Counted from the first letter of the stretch, positions 18,010-27,603 are shown. The stretch is DNA of 64,000 nucleotides from JASGTU01 sp963821815 (GCA_963821815.1 CAWGFG010000006.1:2356001-2420000), one strand, 5' to 3'. Numbers and translations are program-made. Notes: generated by a model not told the origin, from the sequence alone.

Positions 18010-19017
18010 ATGTCTACCGAAACAAATGCCGCACCGACAACACGTATCATTTTCATGGGCACGCCGGATTTCGCGGCATCCTCGCTGAAGGCGCTGTTAG
18101 CGAACGCACAGGCGCAGAATTGGGAGATCGCAGCCGTCGTGACACAGCCGGACCGGCGGGCTGGTCGCGGCAAGAAGATGGTAGCGAGCCCTGTGAAGCA
18201 ACTGGTAAAGGTGTACGACATTCCAGTGTTGCAGCCTGCAGGCTATCGCAAGCATCCCGATGCGGTTACGGCGATACGAGAACAGGCGCCGGACCTCATC
18301 GTCGTTGCTGCGTATGGTGTCATTCTGCCGAAGTCCGTGCTAGAGATCCCCACCTATGGCTGCGTCAATGTACATGCCAGCATTCTACCTGCTTATCGCG
18401 GCGCCTCGCCCATCACAGCAGCCCTCCTGGACGGTGTAGACGAAACAGGCGTTACCATCATGCTCATGGACGAAGGCATGGACACCGGGCCGTCATTGAG
18501 CCAGGTGTGTGAACCGATCGCAGACGATGACACGACTGAGACGCTATCGCAGAAGCTTGCCCGGGTAGGCGCAGATGAGCTAGTTCGCGTGTTGCCAGAG
18601 TGGCTGGCCGGCGAGATCGCCCCGGTTCAGCAAGATTCGCTCACAGGCCAGGTATCGTACTGCGGCATTATCAAGAAGAGGGGCGGCCTCATCGACTGGA
18701 CACAGTCGGCGGACGTCATCGAACGCATGACGCGAGCCTACTCGCCGTGGCCCAGCGCCTACACGACGTGGCGCGGGCAGCCGCTGAAAATATGGCAGGC
18801 TTCAGTCGACCACGGTTCATCGCAACCTGGCATGGTGGTAGAAACCGAATTGGGTCCCGCCGTGGGTACAGGCGAAGGTCTCTTATTGCTGGAGGAAATT
18901 CAACCCGCAGGAAAGAAGCGAATGGATGCACGCAGTTTCCTGAATGGAGCGCCCGAATTCATCGGTTCAATTCTCGGTGAAGCGTCAGATGACGCTGAGC
19001 CAGTGGACGCAGGTTAA
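18010..19017 (+). CDS. fmt: Methionyl-tRNA formyltransferase
   Basis: 335 residues; GGGATAGGT lies just before the ATG. It formylates initiator Met-tRNA with 10-formyl-tetrahydrofolate. Seen: RIIFMGTPDFAASSL (about 13-27), VVTQPDRRAGRGKKM, the catalytic region CVNVHASILPAYRGASPI (about 118-135) and MDEGMDTGPSL, then the C-terminal OB-like domain (YSPWPSAYT onwards). Length is normal. It closely follows the GatZ-like gene, so it may be carried on the same transcript. Its TAA stop overlaps the stop of amt on the other strand by four bases (TTAA). Confidence 0.96.
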   Translation: MSTETNAAPTTRIIFMGTPDFAASSLKALLANAQAQNWEIAAVVTQPDRRAGRGKKMVASPVKQLVKVYDIPVLQPAGYRKHPDAVTAIREQAPDLIVVAAYGVILPKSVLEIPTYGCVNVHASILPAYRGASPITAALLDGVDETGVTIMLMDEGMDTGPSLSQVCEPIADDDTTETLSQKLARVGADELVRVLPEWLAGEIAPVQQDSLTGQVSYCGIIKKRGGLIDWTQSADVIERMTRAYSPWPSAYTTWRGQPLKIWQASVDHGSSQPGMVVETELGPAVGTGEGLLLLEEIQPAGKKRMDARSFLNGAPEFIGSILGEASDDAEPVDAG

Positions 19018-20612
19018 GACTGGTCCTGCGTTTCTTGAGCAGAAGCGGGAGGCAAAACAGCATCAGCTGGCGCCTCACTGCCAAACGCTCCTTGATACTC
19101 GCTACGCACAGAAGGTACCGGTCGGAAGCGCTGCTTACTTGTACCGGTTGACCGTTCGCTGCTGACACTAGCCTGGTCATCGCGCGTGATGCCATGAATG
19201 ATCATGCCTAATGGCGCGCAAACTATGTATCCGGCAATGAATCCCCAAAGAACAAGTGCCAGAACGCCAATCAACTGTGCCTGTAACTGACCTGGAAAAT
19301 CGCGTTGGAACGCTGACGCGGTAAACAAACCGGAAACACCCTGACCGCTGACGCCCATGAAGCTGTCCGCACCAGTCACGTTCCAACCGCGACCAACAGA
19401 GCCATCCGCCAGAAAACCCACCAGTAGCAAGCCAACGATGGCTGGAAGTCCGCTCACGATAATGCTGCCGGTACCATCGTCCAACGGGAGTACGGTATCC
19501 AGCAGATAAGTTACGAATGGTACTGTCGCACCGGCAAGCAGACCGATGAAAACAGCCGCCCACGGCTCTACGAATGGACCGGCTGCCAGTCCTGCTACTG
19601 CGCCGGCTGCAATACCGCGAGCCGTCAACACCGGATCGCTGCTGCCGGTTACAAACCACGTGTACAGGAGCGGCGTTAGTGAACCCGCAGCGGCGTATAG
19701 CAGCACGTTTGCTGTGCCGCGCAACAGACCCAGGTTGCCGATGAGTTCCGTCTGCAGCGGGTTAGCCCACTGCCAGCCGAGAATGCCGGCAGGAATCAGC
19801 AAACTGCCAAGGACAGCCAGTAGCGGTAATTGGGCTGGCGCCAGTTCAGCTGCTGTAGCGGGTTTCGCCTCCGGACGCGGTATCCAAACGACCAGCGCGG
19901 CCAGTGATATGCCGGCTGCGACCAAATGCACGCTCCCGGCGCCGGCAAAGTCAACGAAGCCGTGGCCCAGGTTGAGGTTCTTGCCCAATGCTGCCAGCCA
20001 GCCGCCCCCCTGTACCCAGTTGCCTGCCAAAGGGTAGATGACGCCGCCGATCAGGACCGCAAGTATCAGCGTGGCGACCGTAGGCGCACGACCGCGCAAT
20101 GCAATGAGCGGGATGATTGCAGTCATGATGGCCCAAGGAAGATGCGAAACGAAGAGCGCATACGCGAGGGCAGTCATGCCGTTGCCGGAGAGAAACCATC
20201 CGGATAGACCTGCCGCACCCCACCCGCTGCCCCACTGCGTATTTAACGGGCTCCATTCCCACACGAGGTTCGTCAGTTCCGGTTTTGGATAGGCGAGACC
20301 GATGCCACCGAACTGGAGTGCGAATCCAAAAGCCCAGTAGGCGAGTGCGCCCAGCCCGATTGCGGACAGACCCGCCAGTGCCGCTCGCCAGGCTCGTTCG
20401 CGTGGCAAACCTGCTACGCCTACCAGCACGAATCCAGCCGGAACCAATAAAGATAGTGCGACTGTTAGGATAGTCCAGTATGTCGGCGTTTGTGCGGCTC
20501 CGCTAATGGTTTCCACCTGCTCTTCTAGTTTGAAGCGGCGTTCTCTTCCCTGCCGCCCACATCGGGCGCTCACGCTGTGAGCGCTGACACGTACACTGGC
20601 AAACCGCATCAT
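19014..20612 (-). CDS. amt: Ammonium transporter (Amt/MEP/Rh family)
   Basis: 532 residues if started at 20612; a GTG at 20516 gives 500 residues and removes a basic, Cys-containing N-terminus that looks non-native, so that start is quite possible. About 11 membrane helices. Signatures: HGFVDFAGAGSVHLVAA with one of the pore histidines, WVPR-like VVWIPRPEA, and a late PLGMIIHGITRDD. The family conducts ammonium/ammonia across the cytoplasmic membrane. No glnK/PII gene is adjacent. The C-terminal tail after TRDD is longer and more polar than usual. Convergent with fmt, sharing four bases at the stops. Confidence 0.9.
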   Translation of the reverse strand: MMRFASVRVSAHSVSARCGRQGRERRFKLEEQVETISGAAQTPTYWTILTVALSLLVPAGFVLVGVAGLPRERAWRAALAGLSAIGLGALAYWAFGFALQFGGIGLAYPKPELTNLVWEWSPLNTQWGSGWGAAGLSGWFLSGNGMTALAYALFVSHLPWAIMTAIIPLIALRGRAPTVATLILAVLIGGVIYPLAGNWVQGGGWLAALGKNLNLGHGFVDFAGAGSVHLVAAGISLAALVVWIPRPEAKPATAAELAPAQLPLLAVLGSLLIPAGILGWQWANPLQTELIGNLGLLRGTANVLLYAAAGSLTPLLYTWFVTGSSDPVLTARGIAAGAVAGLAAGPFVEPWAAVFIGLLAGATVPFVTYLLDTVLPLDDGTGSIIVSGLPAIVGLLLVGFLADGSVGRGWNVTGADSFMGVSGQGVSGLFTASAFQRDFPGQLQAQLIGVLALVLWGFIAGYIVCAPLGMIIHGITRDDQASVSSERSTGTSKQRFRPVPSVRSEYQGAFGSEAPADAVLPPASAQETQDQS

Positions 20613-20832
20613 CCTATACGGATGCAGCGTCTTCCTTCAAGAAGAAGTCTATCCGCTGTACGACACTGTGCGATTATTGTCGAGTATGATACCAAATAAG
20701 AATCCTATGCCCAAGAGATGGTACACTTGCGAGGCAGGAGGTAGCGCAACCAGTTCATTTGTCGAGCAGGGTTGTGGCTCCTGTCGGTAAGCCAATCAAC
20801 GCAATCGTCCTGACCAACGCCTCGATGCACAC

Positions 20833-22764
20833 ATGAACGAAGCAGCACAATCACGCCGAATACTCACACTGGATGATCGCCGGCTAGAACTGATCGTCGG
20901 CGTTCTGATTTGGATCGGCGTCTTCATTCTCTACGCAACGACAGCCGGCCCTGGCATCGTCGAACTATTCGACGACTCGCTGGAGTTCCAGCTGGTGGGG
21001 CCAACCTTGGGCATCGCACATCCCACCGGCTATCCGCTGTATACGCTGTTGGGCGGGCTATGGAGTCGCGTCGTCTTCCCGTTCGGCAGCTGGGCCTGGC
21101 GCATGAACCTGTTAAGTGCGCTCGCGGGTGCATCGGCAGTGACGCTCGTCTACTTCAGCGCAAATCAAATGATTCCAGACGAGGAGTCGACTCCATTATG
21201 GGCGGGTCTGGCGGCAGCTGGGGCGTTTGCGTTTGGGCCTGTTTGGTGGAGCCAGGCAACCATAGCAGAGGTCTACACGCTACACGGTCTGCTCATGGCG
21301 GCGATCTTGTTGACCGCGCTCACTGTACCGAAACTGTGCGCTAGCGGATGCGAACCTAATCGTGGAACCGCGGCGTTTCGACGCATCCTGCTACTTTCGC
21401 TGTTGGTCGGGTTGTCGTTGACACACCATAGGATGAGCGTCCTATTGTTGCCGGGCTTGTTCGTCTATTCGCTGTTGCTGATACCGCAGATGTGGCGACC
21501 GCGCCGTGAATGGTTATTTTGGCTTGCTGGTCTATTTTTGCCGATGCTGCTCTACCTGTACATTCCTTTGCGAGCGGCTATGGGTGTACGAGATTTGAAT
21601 GGAAGTTATGTCAATACAATTAGCGGCTTCTTCAACCATATCCTGGCGCGTCAGTACACCGCTTTCTTCAATGCCAATGATGTGGGCCAGGTTGTCGCAT
21701 GGCAGGCGCTATTTAATACTCATTGGAAACAGATGGGCGTCATCGCACTAGTTCTAGCCGCCATTGCCTTGATCGGCATGCCGCTGCTGGGCAAAGTGGC
21801 CAGGGCTAACTGGGCTCTGATCGTTGTATCGTTGCTGGCTAGTCTGTTCTTTGTCCGCTTCTACCAGGTGGCAGACTGGGAGGTCTTTCTGATACCGAGC
21901 TTCATGCTGGCAGCGCTCTTCACCGGCGCCGGTGTTGCCATGTTCAAATCGCGGTTGCGCCGCATTCCCTATGCTTCGGCTGCCGTGTCGGCAATGCTAA
22001 CGGTGCTGGTGCTATTCGGCGTATGGGGTCGTGGCGCCGCAGTCGACCGCAGCGATAACTGGGCGGCTCACCAGTACGCCTATCTGCTAGCGGACAGCGG
22101 ATATCCTTCCGGTAGCCGCGTCATCGGCATCGAAGGCGAGATGACTGCCATAAGGTATATGCAGGCTTCGGAGGGACTAGCCGCCGCTGTCACCACGCAA
22201 ACTGCCGACGACCCTGCAGTGCGCGCAAAGGCGGTAAGTTCCAGTATCGCGCAGGGGACGCCGACTTTTATCACACGTGAATTGTCGGAAATTTCTACCC
22301 AGTACACGTTTAGCAGTCTAGGAGAAGCAGTGCAGGTATGGCCTCGTGGGCAGGCGCAGGTTCAGCCCGTAGCGAACACGCTGAAAATGGACGTCATCCC
22401 GGACGCTCTGCGATTACATGGATATGAACTTGTCGTGCGTGACGTTCCAGGCGGACAGGTAATTGAAGTGACACTTGGCTGGTTGCCGACGAAGCGCATA
22501 GACGAGGTGGTCAAGGTATCGCTTCGACTGATACACGATGACGGAAGTCCCGTGCTTGACGCGGACGGCATACCAGTAGTGGTTGATGAGTTCCCGGTCC
22601 GTCAGGCCGCGCTGAGCACGGATTGGGCGCAAGACCAGTTGATTCGAGATACGCACACGATGACAATGCCGTCCGCAGACGATCCGTTATCGCTGCTGGT
22701 CATTCTCTACGATGCGGAGACTGCGCAGGAATTAGCGCGCTTCGAAGCGCCTGTCGAGGGATAG
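20833..22764 (+). CDS. DUF2723 GT-C-like membrane protein
   Basis: 643 residues. After a short basic start come the first helix (VGVLIWIGVFILYATT) and the DUF2723 hallmark GIVELFDDSLEFQLVGPTLG followed by AHPTGYPLYTLLGG. About 11-12 helices run to residue 415, then an extracytoplasmic C-terminal domain of about 220 residues (for example LRLHGYELVVRDVPGGQVIE). The acidic pair in the first loop recalls the catalytic Asp of protein O-mannosyltransferases, so transfer of a lipid-linked sugar is likely. Substrate unknown. It is divergent from amt over 220 bp. Confidence 0.85.
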   Translation: MNEAAQSRRILTLDDRRLELIVGVLIWIGVFILYATTAGPGIVELFDDSLEFQLVGPTLGIAHPTGYPLYTLLGGLWSRVVFPFGSWAWRMNLLSALAGASAVTLVYFSANQMIPDEESTPLWAGLAAAGAFAFGPVWWSQATIAEVYTLHGLLMAAILLTALTVPKLCASGCEPNRGTAAFRRILLLSLLVGLSLTHHRMSVLLLPGLFVYSLLLIPQMWRPRREWLFWLAGLFLPMLLYLYIPLRAAMGVRDLNGSYVNTISGFFNHILARQYTAFFNANDVGQVVAWQALFNTHWKQMGVIALVLAAIALIGMPLLGKVARANWALIVVSLLASLFFVRFYQVADWEVFLIPSFMLAALFTGAGVAMFKSRLRRIPYASAAVSAMLTVLVLFGVWGRGAAVDRSDNWAAHQYAYLLADSGYPSGSRVIGIEGEMTAIRYMQASEGLAAAVTTQTADDPAVRAKAVSSSIAQGTPTFITRELSEISTQYTFSSLGEAVQVWPRGQAQVQPVANTLKMDVIPDALRLHGYELVVRDVPGGQVIEVTLGWLPTKRIDEVVKVSLRLIHDDGSPVLDADGIPVVVDEFPVRQAALSTDWAQDQLIRDTHTMTMPSADDPLSLLVILYDAETAQELARFEAPVEG

Positions 22765-23080
22765 CAGACAATTTTGCGCACGATCCTGCGTGGGTTTGGG
22801 CGCAGACGTCGAATCATGCCATAATGTGCACGTTTTGGTTCGCTACGTTTGTTGCTATGTAACTGGACATTGTATTGTAAGCCGTGTTCGAACTGGGTCA
22901 GTCGCAAGTAGATGATAAACTTGTTGCCAATTTTTGAATCATCATTCAACTGCACATGGTTTAGAACTTTTTGACCGTAGTGTACGTCATACCTAATGGT
23001 GGATCCGACAGATCAATCCAGCGAAAACACAGAAACTCCAAAGTTCACAAGAGATATCCGAGACGATTGAGAGTGAGAAT
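22765..23080. other. Intergenic region, no feature recognised
   Basis: 316 bases between the DUF2723 gene and the SH3b lipoprotein gene. I see no gene, no clear hairpin and no confident promoter boxes. A TTGACC hexamer near 22970 is a possible -35 box, but no good -10 follows at the right distance. Confidence 0.4.
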
Positions 23081-24415
23081 ATGAAAATACCTACGCTTTT
23101 CCGAGCTAATCGAGCTAGCACGTCCGTGTTAGCCATCGTTGCCATTTTGGTCTTAGCAGCCTGCCAGCCCATTGTGGACCCATCGCTCCTGCCGCAGGAC
23201 GAGGGTTCTACCGGCGCTGCCACAGAACAGACCGTTTTCGATGTAGAGCCAGCCCAGGCAACCATCAACACGCGTTCTGTCCGCGTTCGCCAAGGTCCCG
23301 CCGAGGCGTATGATCTGGTTGGCGGCGTGGAGGAAGGCGCCAAGTATCCCGTCCTTGCTATGACATCGGACGGCGCGTGGCTGCAGCTAGAGATCGCAGA
23401 TACGCCGGATAGCCAAGGCTGGGTATCCACCGAGTTTGTGACACTGGAAGGCGACATCACAAACATTCCTACGGTGCAGGCAGAGGAAGAAACCGCCGCC
23501 ACAGCGGAAGATGCGGCGGCGGCAACAGCCGAGCCGCCGGCGGACGCCATAGGCACCGCGACCATTGATTCGCCGGACCTGCCGCTGCGTGTGCGGGCAG
23601 AACCGACCTCAGATGTGGAAAATAAGATCGGCAATGTATTGGACGGCGAGAGCTATCCTGTCTTGGAAGTCTCACCCGACGGCGCATGGCTAAAGCTGTT
23701 CGTTCCTGATCTTTCCGAGAACGGTGGATGGATCGCCGCTGAATTTGCCTCTGTTCGAGGCGATGCCGCCGACCTAATTGCAGCGGCAGCGTCGACTGCC
23801 GAAGCGACTCCCATGGCGGAGGAAGAGACGCCGACTGTTGAGGCGACGCCTGTAGCTGTGGAAACGCCGGCTGCCGAAGAGACTCCCGTGGCAGAGGAAA
23901 CTCCGGCAGAGGAAGACACCCCGACTGTTGAGGCTACACCTTTAGTAGAAGATACGCCTGTAGCTGAGGAAACTCCAGTGGCTGAAGTGACTGCAATGGC
24001 AGACGAGACGCCAGTAGCCGAAGAGACTCCTGTCGCAGTAGCTACCGAAACTGCGACGGTAGAAGCGACTGTCGAGCCCACCATGGAGCCAACAGCAGAA
24101 GTCCAGCCGGAAGCCACCACAGTTGAGCCGTCCGAATCGTCTGTGAGCGACGAAGTCATCGCACCGCCTGCGACCGAAATCATGGCAGGCGACCGCGTCA
24201 AGATTTACACGGAGCTTCCACTGCGAGTTCGCAGCGCGCCGACTACTGCCGAAGACAACAAGATTGGCAACGTCTACAACTGGGACGAATTCACTGTGTT
24301 GGAAGTTTCAGAGGACGGTCTGTGGATTAAGATCGATGCAACGGACCTGTCCGCAACGGACCTGTCCGAAGACGGTGGTTGGATTGCGGCTGAGTACGCC
24401 GAAGTCATTCAGTAA
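23081..24415 (+). CDS. Lipoprotein with three SH3b domains
   Basis: 444 residues. The signal peptide ends in a lipobox (LVLAAC, Cys near residue 27), so it is a lipid-anchored exported protein. Three bacterial SH3 (SH3b) domains with the motif LRVR-P-T are seen at about 65-130 (SVRVRQGPAEAYDLVG), 165-230 (LPLRVRAEPTSD) and 375-440 (LPLRVRSAPTTAEDNKIGN). Domains 2 and 3 are separated by about 130 residues of EETPVAEETPV-type repeats. SH3b domains usually bind cell-wall peptides or glycans. A 15-bp tandem duplication lies in the last domain. A strong terminator follows. Confidence 0.87.
   Translation: MKIPTLFRANRASTSVLAIVAILVLAACQPIVDPSLLPQDEGSTGAATEQTVFDVEPAQATINTRSVRVRQGPAEAYDLVGGVEEGAKYPVLAMTSDGAWLQLEIADTPDSQGWVSTEFVTLEGDITNIPTVQAEEETAATAEDAAAATAEPPADAIGTATIDSPDLPLRVRAEPTSDVENKIGNVLDGESYPVLEVSPDGAWLKLFVPDLSENGGWIAAEFASVRGDAADLIAAAASTAEATPMAEEETPTVEATPVAVETPAAEETPVAEETPAEEDTPTVEATPLVEDTPVAEETPVAEVTAMADETPVAEETPVAVATETATVEATVEPTMEPTAEVQPEATTVEPSESSVSDEVIAPPATEIMAGDRVKIYTELPLRVRSAPTTAEDNKIGNVYNWDEFTVLEVSEDGLWIKIDATDLSATDLSEDGGWIAAEYAEVIQ
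24338..24367 (+). repeat. 15-bp tandem duplication within SH3b gene
   Basis: GCAACGGACCTGTCC occurs twice head to tail with no mismatch, giving the peptide ATDLSATDLS in the third SH3b domain. The equivalent place in domain 2 has a single copy (VPDLSENGGW). It keeps the frame and looks like recent slippage or unequal crossover. Confidence 0.85.
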
Positions 24416-24467
24416 ACGGTAAGCTGATTCGTCTGGGGAGCAATCCCTGCGAAAACATAGCTCCAGG

Positions 24468-24511
24468 AGTGCAGTGTGTAGGAAGGCGCCTTTCTCCACA
24501 CTGCACTTTTT
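24468..24511 (+). terminator. Rho-independent terminator after SH3b gene
   Basis: The arms AGTGCAGTGTG and CACACTGCACT form a perfect 11-bp stem, with the inner self-complementary AAGGCGCCTT extending the structure. A run of five T follows. It lies 53 nt after the stop of the lipoprotein gene and before the S4 gene. Confidence 0.85.
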
Positions 24512-24594
24512 CATACCTGATTTCAGCCGCGTATTGGACCTGACACGCAGTCTGTTCAAAGCTGAATATCGCAAGCAAGACTGGAGAGAAAAGC

Positions 24595-24822
24595 ATGGAA
24601 GAAAATTTGGAACCGACAATCAAATTGGACCAGTTCCTCAAATTGGCCGATATCGTACAGAGCGGGGGCGAAGCCAAGCACCTCATTCGTTCTGGAGGGG
24701 TAACGGTGAACGGTGAACCTGAAATACGCCGCGGGCGTAAGCTGCGCGCCGGCGACGTGGTGATGGTAGATGACATTGAACTTATAGTAGAAATAGCGCC
24801 TGGTGACAGTGATGACGCGTAG
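24595..24822 (+). CDS. S4-domain RNA-binding protein (YbcJ-like)
   Basis: 75 residues, GAGAG just before the ATG. The whole protein is one S4 domain: IKLDQFLKLADIVQSGGEAK, then IRSGGVTVNGEPEIRRGRKL and AGDVVMVDD. This is the small stand-alone type (YbcJ/YaaA-like), which binds structured RNA, probably ribosomal. It lies between a terminator and a convergent DUF1385 gene and seems to have its own promoter. Confidence 0.88.
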   Translation: MEENLEPTIKLDQFLKLADIVQSGGEAKHLIRSGGVTVNGEPEIRRGRKLRAGDVVMVDDIELIVEIAPGDSDDA

Positions 24823-24867
24823 CGAGCAGCCTATATATGGCTGGGAAGCCGCAAAGGAAGCGCAGCG

Positions 24868-25839
24868 TCAGTCTGCTGCGGCGGCTGGCTGTTCCCGCAG
24901 CGTAGTTTCCGGTCTGCTGATAACAGACGTCACCACATGAATACCGTCCGCGGCCAATACCGGCTCGAGCGCGGCAATGGCGCATTCCACCATGCCGTCT
25001 TCCGGCGGTCTTGTCGTCAGCTTCTGGAGCTGCAATCCAGGCCAGATGATCACGCGCATAAAAGATTTATCCATGTGACCGGCGCTGAAGCGCAAAATCT
25101 CATAGGAGACGCTGGCGACGACGGGTACGAGCAGCAGTCTCGAGATAAAGCGCAGGATCATAGAGAACCACGCCGGTTCCACACTGTGGAACGTCAATGG
25201 CGCGAAAAGGAAGATGCTGATCACGATGACATAGAGTAGGAAGCTTGTGCCACAACGCACATGCTGAACGCTGTACTTCTGCACATTCTCCACTGTCAGG
25301 TCGACGCCGTCTTCATATGCATTGATCGTCTTGTGTTCGGCCCCATGGTATCCAAACACACGCTTGATATCAGGAATCTGACCGATCACCCACAGGTAGC
25401 CGAGAAACAGAACCAGGCGGATAAAGCCCTCGAAAAAGGCGTCTACATAGCGATTGTCGTTGATGGTGGAGGCGATCCAGCGGCTGGTCAGTGTTGGCAG
25501 CAGGAAGAATAGTGCAACTGCAAAGAGTAAGCTGCCTGCGATCGCGGTCCACGCAACCGGACCCGAAAACTCGACCTCTTCCTCACCCTCTTCCTGGACA
25601 GAGACGTCGGCGCTCCACATGAGGGCGCGCATCCCTAGCCCGAGGGCATCCCACAACATGCCCAAACCGCGCACGAACGGCCATTGCCCCCACGAGCTCG
25701 TGTAAATGCGCGCCGTGAGCGGTTCCTCGTGAAGCACGATTTCATCTTGCGGGTTTCTTACTGCCACCGCCATCGTTTTGCGCCCCCGCATCATGACGCC
25801 TTCGATGACTGCTTGACCGCCATAATAATGTTTTGCCAT
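24868..25839 (-). CDS. DUF1385 (YqhQ-like) membrane protein
   Basis: 323 residues from the ATG at 25839, which puts the family start motif YYGGQAVIEGVMMRG right at the N-terminus; an in-frame ATG 36 bases upstream exists. About four to six membrane helices are present (for example AIAGSLLFAVALFFLLPTL, LVLFLGYLWVIGQI). The conserved block GAEHKTINAYEDG (about residues 185-197) is the DUF1385 signature. Function unknown; homologues are widespread in Gram-positive bacteria and Chloroflexota. Divergent from thyX over 279 bp. Confidence 0.9.
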   Translation of the reverse strand: MAKHYYGGQAVIEGVMMRGRKTMAVAVRNPQDEIVLHEEPLTARIYTSSWGQWPFVRGLGMLWDALGLGMRALMWSADVSVQEEGEEEVEFSGPVAWTAIAGSLLFAVALFFLLPTLTSRWIASTINDNRYVDAFFEGFIRLVLFLGYLWVIGQIPDIKRVFGYHGAEHKTINAYEDGVDLTVENVQKYSVQHVRCGTSFLLYVIVISIFLFAPLTFHSVEPAWFSMILRFISRLLLVPVVASVSYEILRFSAGHMDKSFMRVIIWPGLQLQKLTTRPPEDGMVECAIAALEPVLAADGIHVVTSVISRPETTLREQPAAAAD

Positions 25840-26118
25840 GGCCTGAATTGTAACATTCCAGTCAAGGCCCGCCAAGACCGCGGCGCGAGGATCGACGTCA
25901 GAGTAAATTGGCGACGTCTGACAAAGGTGGGTCTTCCTATTCTTTATCGAGCTGTTAGCCCTATATCAAATGGTCGGTGATGTTTGTCTATCAAATGTGG
26001 CAGTGCTATTCTTGCGAAGGCGCGACGGAAGACCATACCGAATCCTGCCGCCAATTTGGCAGCGAATGAAACCGACGCACCATCGCATTCGATAGCAGTG
26101 ACCCAAGTGGAGCATCTC

Positions 26119-27177
26119 ATGCACGCGACGCTTCAGGCGTATACGCAGCAGAATCCTGCCCTCAGTCCAGAAATGTTACGCGATGTCAGCGACATCGCGC
26201 AGCTATGGAGTTGTTGCGGCGCTTTCCCGGATCAGCTCATTGAGTACGCCGGTCGAGTCTGCTACCGTTCTACGCATCGTGCGGGTGATTCACCATCCTT
26301 CATCTCTGCGCGTGTGAAGGAAGGCCACGAGGACATCATAGAGCACGTGGTTGTGTCCATCCGCTTTCAGGGCAGCGATGAACCAGCGCGCTGGCGTCTG
26401 GTCAATAGGCATTGTGAGGTTGCTCAACTGGGGGAAAGAGACTGGCTGGTCACAGGTAACACGCGTGTCTGGCTGCATCTATTTCGTGAAGATGTCGCAC
26501 TTGAGGCGCTGCCCATCCTGCATTGCATTTCCCCCGCCGTGTTTCATCAGTTCGATGACAAAGTGTCGACGGATTACACCCTCGACGAATCGCTGTCCGA
26601 AGGCGTCATCAACAAGTTGAGCGACCTGTCTCCGGCTGAGGACGGCCCCATGCGCGTCACCATGTTGGGCTACACGCAGCCTGTCATGGATGATCCTGTG
26701 CTTCTGCTCGATCACGGCGCTGCGACATTCCTGCTGGAGGGTATTAGCCGCACCTGCACGCATCAACTTGTGCGCCATCGCCTCGCCAGCTACAGCCAAG
26801 AATCCCAGCGCTATGTGGACCTGCAGAAAGGTGGATGGAATGCCATTGTGCCGGATGCAGTGCGAGCGAATCCAGAAGCGTTGGCTGAGATGAACGCCTT
26901 TTGGGAAGAGGCCGAAGCAAAGTACCGGCGGCTGCGCGACCTTGGCATCCGCAAGGAAGACGCACGTTTCCTGCTGCCGAACGCGGCTGAAACTCGCATT
27001 GTGGTCACGATGAACTACGCTGCGTGGAGCCATTTCCTCTGGCTGCGAGCACTGGATAAGGCCGCGCAGTGGGAGATTCGGCGCATGGGTCAGCACATTC
27101 TGGTCATGCTCCATGCGATCGCACCGGACGTATTTGCCGAGCACTGGCAGGTTTATCAGGAACGATTTCGTACGTAA
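26119..27177 (+). CDS. thyX: Flavin-dependent thymidylate synthase, double-domain form
   Basis: 352 residues from the ATG at 26119, which has GTGGAG at the right distance; the frame runs upstream to a TTG at 25984 without such a site. The ThyX signature RHRxxSxxxxSxR appears as RHRLASYSQESQRY near residue 219, preceded by FLLEGISRTCTHQLV, and the C-terminal NYAAWSHFLWLRA, AQWEIRRMGQ is normal. It makes dTMP from dUMP with methylene-tetrahydrofolate, NADPH and FAD. The protein is about 110-120 residues longer than usual: an N-terminal ThyX-like half (GHEDIIEH, then NTRVWLHLF, then PILHCISPAVF) precedes the active half but lacks the RHR motif. Confidence 0.9.
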   Translation: MHATLQAYTQQNPALSPEMLRDVSDIAQLWSCCGAFPDQLIEYAGRVCYRSTHRAGDSPSFISARVKEGHEDIIEHVVVSIRFQGSDEPARWRLVNRHCEVAQLGERDWLVTGNTRVWLHLFREDVALEALPILHCISPAVFHQFDDKVSTDYTLDESLSEGVINKLSDLSPAEDGPMRVTMLGYTQPVMDDPVLLLDHGAATFLLEGISRTCTHQLVRHRLASYSQESQRYVDLQKGGWNAIVPDAVRANPEALAEMNAFWEEAEAKYRRLRDLGIRKEDARFLLPNAAETRIVVTMNYAAWSHFLWLRALDKAAQWEIRRMGQHILVMLHAIAPDVFAEHWQVYQERFRT

Positions 27178-27603
27178 CAGATAGTGGTTAGATTGATAAC
27201 TCTAGCTTCCATATATGGTAGCTGTCTACAGTCTACGTGATAACAGACGAACTCTGTCGCGTATCGAATTAGAATGGACGAAGGAACACGAAGTACAATA
27301 GACTCTTTGCGAAGGGATTGGACGAACTATTGCGCCTATCGGATGCAAAGGATATTCAACTAGTGCTTTATCTTGGCCAAAGGTGGATGATGCGTATCGA
27401 TAACTGCCGCCGATCGACCGGTACCTAGCGCCGGACAACCGCAGTTCGATGGCGCACACGGTTGAATACGCACGACTTTGCAGCAAGGAACTGTTGCACG
27501 ACGACCATATGAATATAGCAGGTGCGGTTGAGTACACGACGGCGCCAAAGAAGAAATAAGTACTGTACTAAGGGCAACGAACGAAAGCTTGAGTGATTAA
27601 ACA
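27178..27603. other. Intergenic region upstream of cysD
   Basis: 426 bases with no convincing gene. A minus-strand open frame exists (27226-27537), but it has no ribosome binding site and a Cys/Ser/Arg-rich composition. A small inverted repeat AGTACTGTACT lies at 27559-27569, about 35 nt before the cysD ATG. No known riboswitch consensus is recognised. Promoter elements for the sulfate/sugar cluster should be here. Confidence 0.4.

Noticed and set aside
23653..24201. Minus-strand frame rich in Val/Ser/Thr/Gly
   Set aside because: It is a mirror of the EETPVAEETPV repeats in the SH3b lipoprotein gene.
27226..27537. Minus-strand open frame in the region before cysD
   Set aside because: There is no ribosome binding site, the composition is unlike neighbouring genes and no motif is seen.
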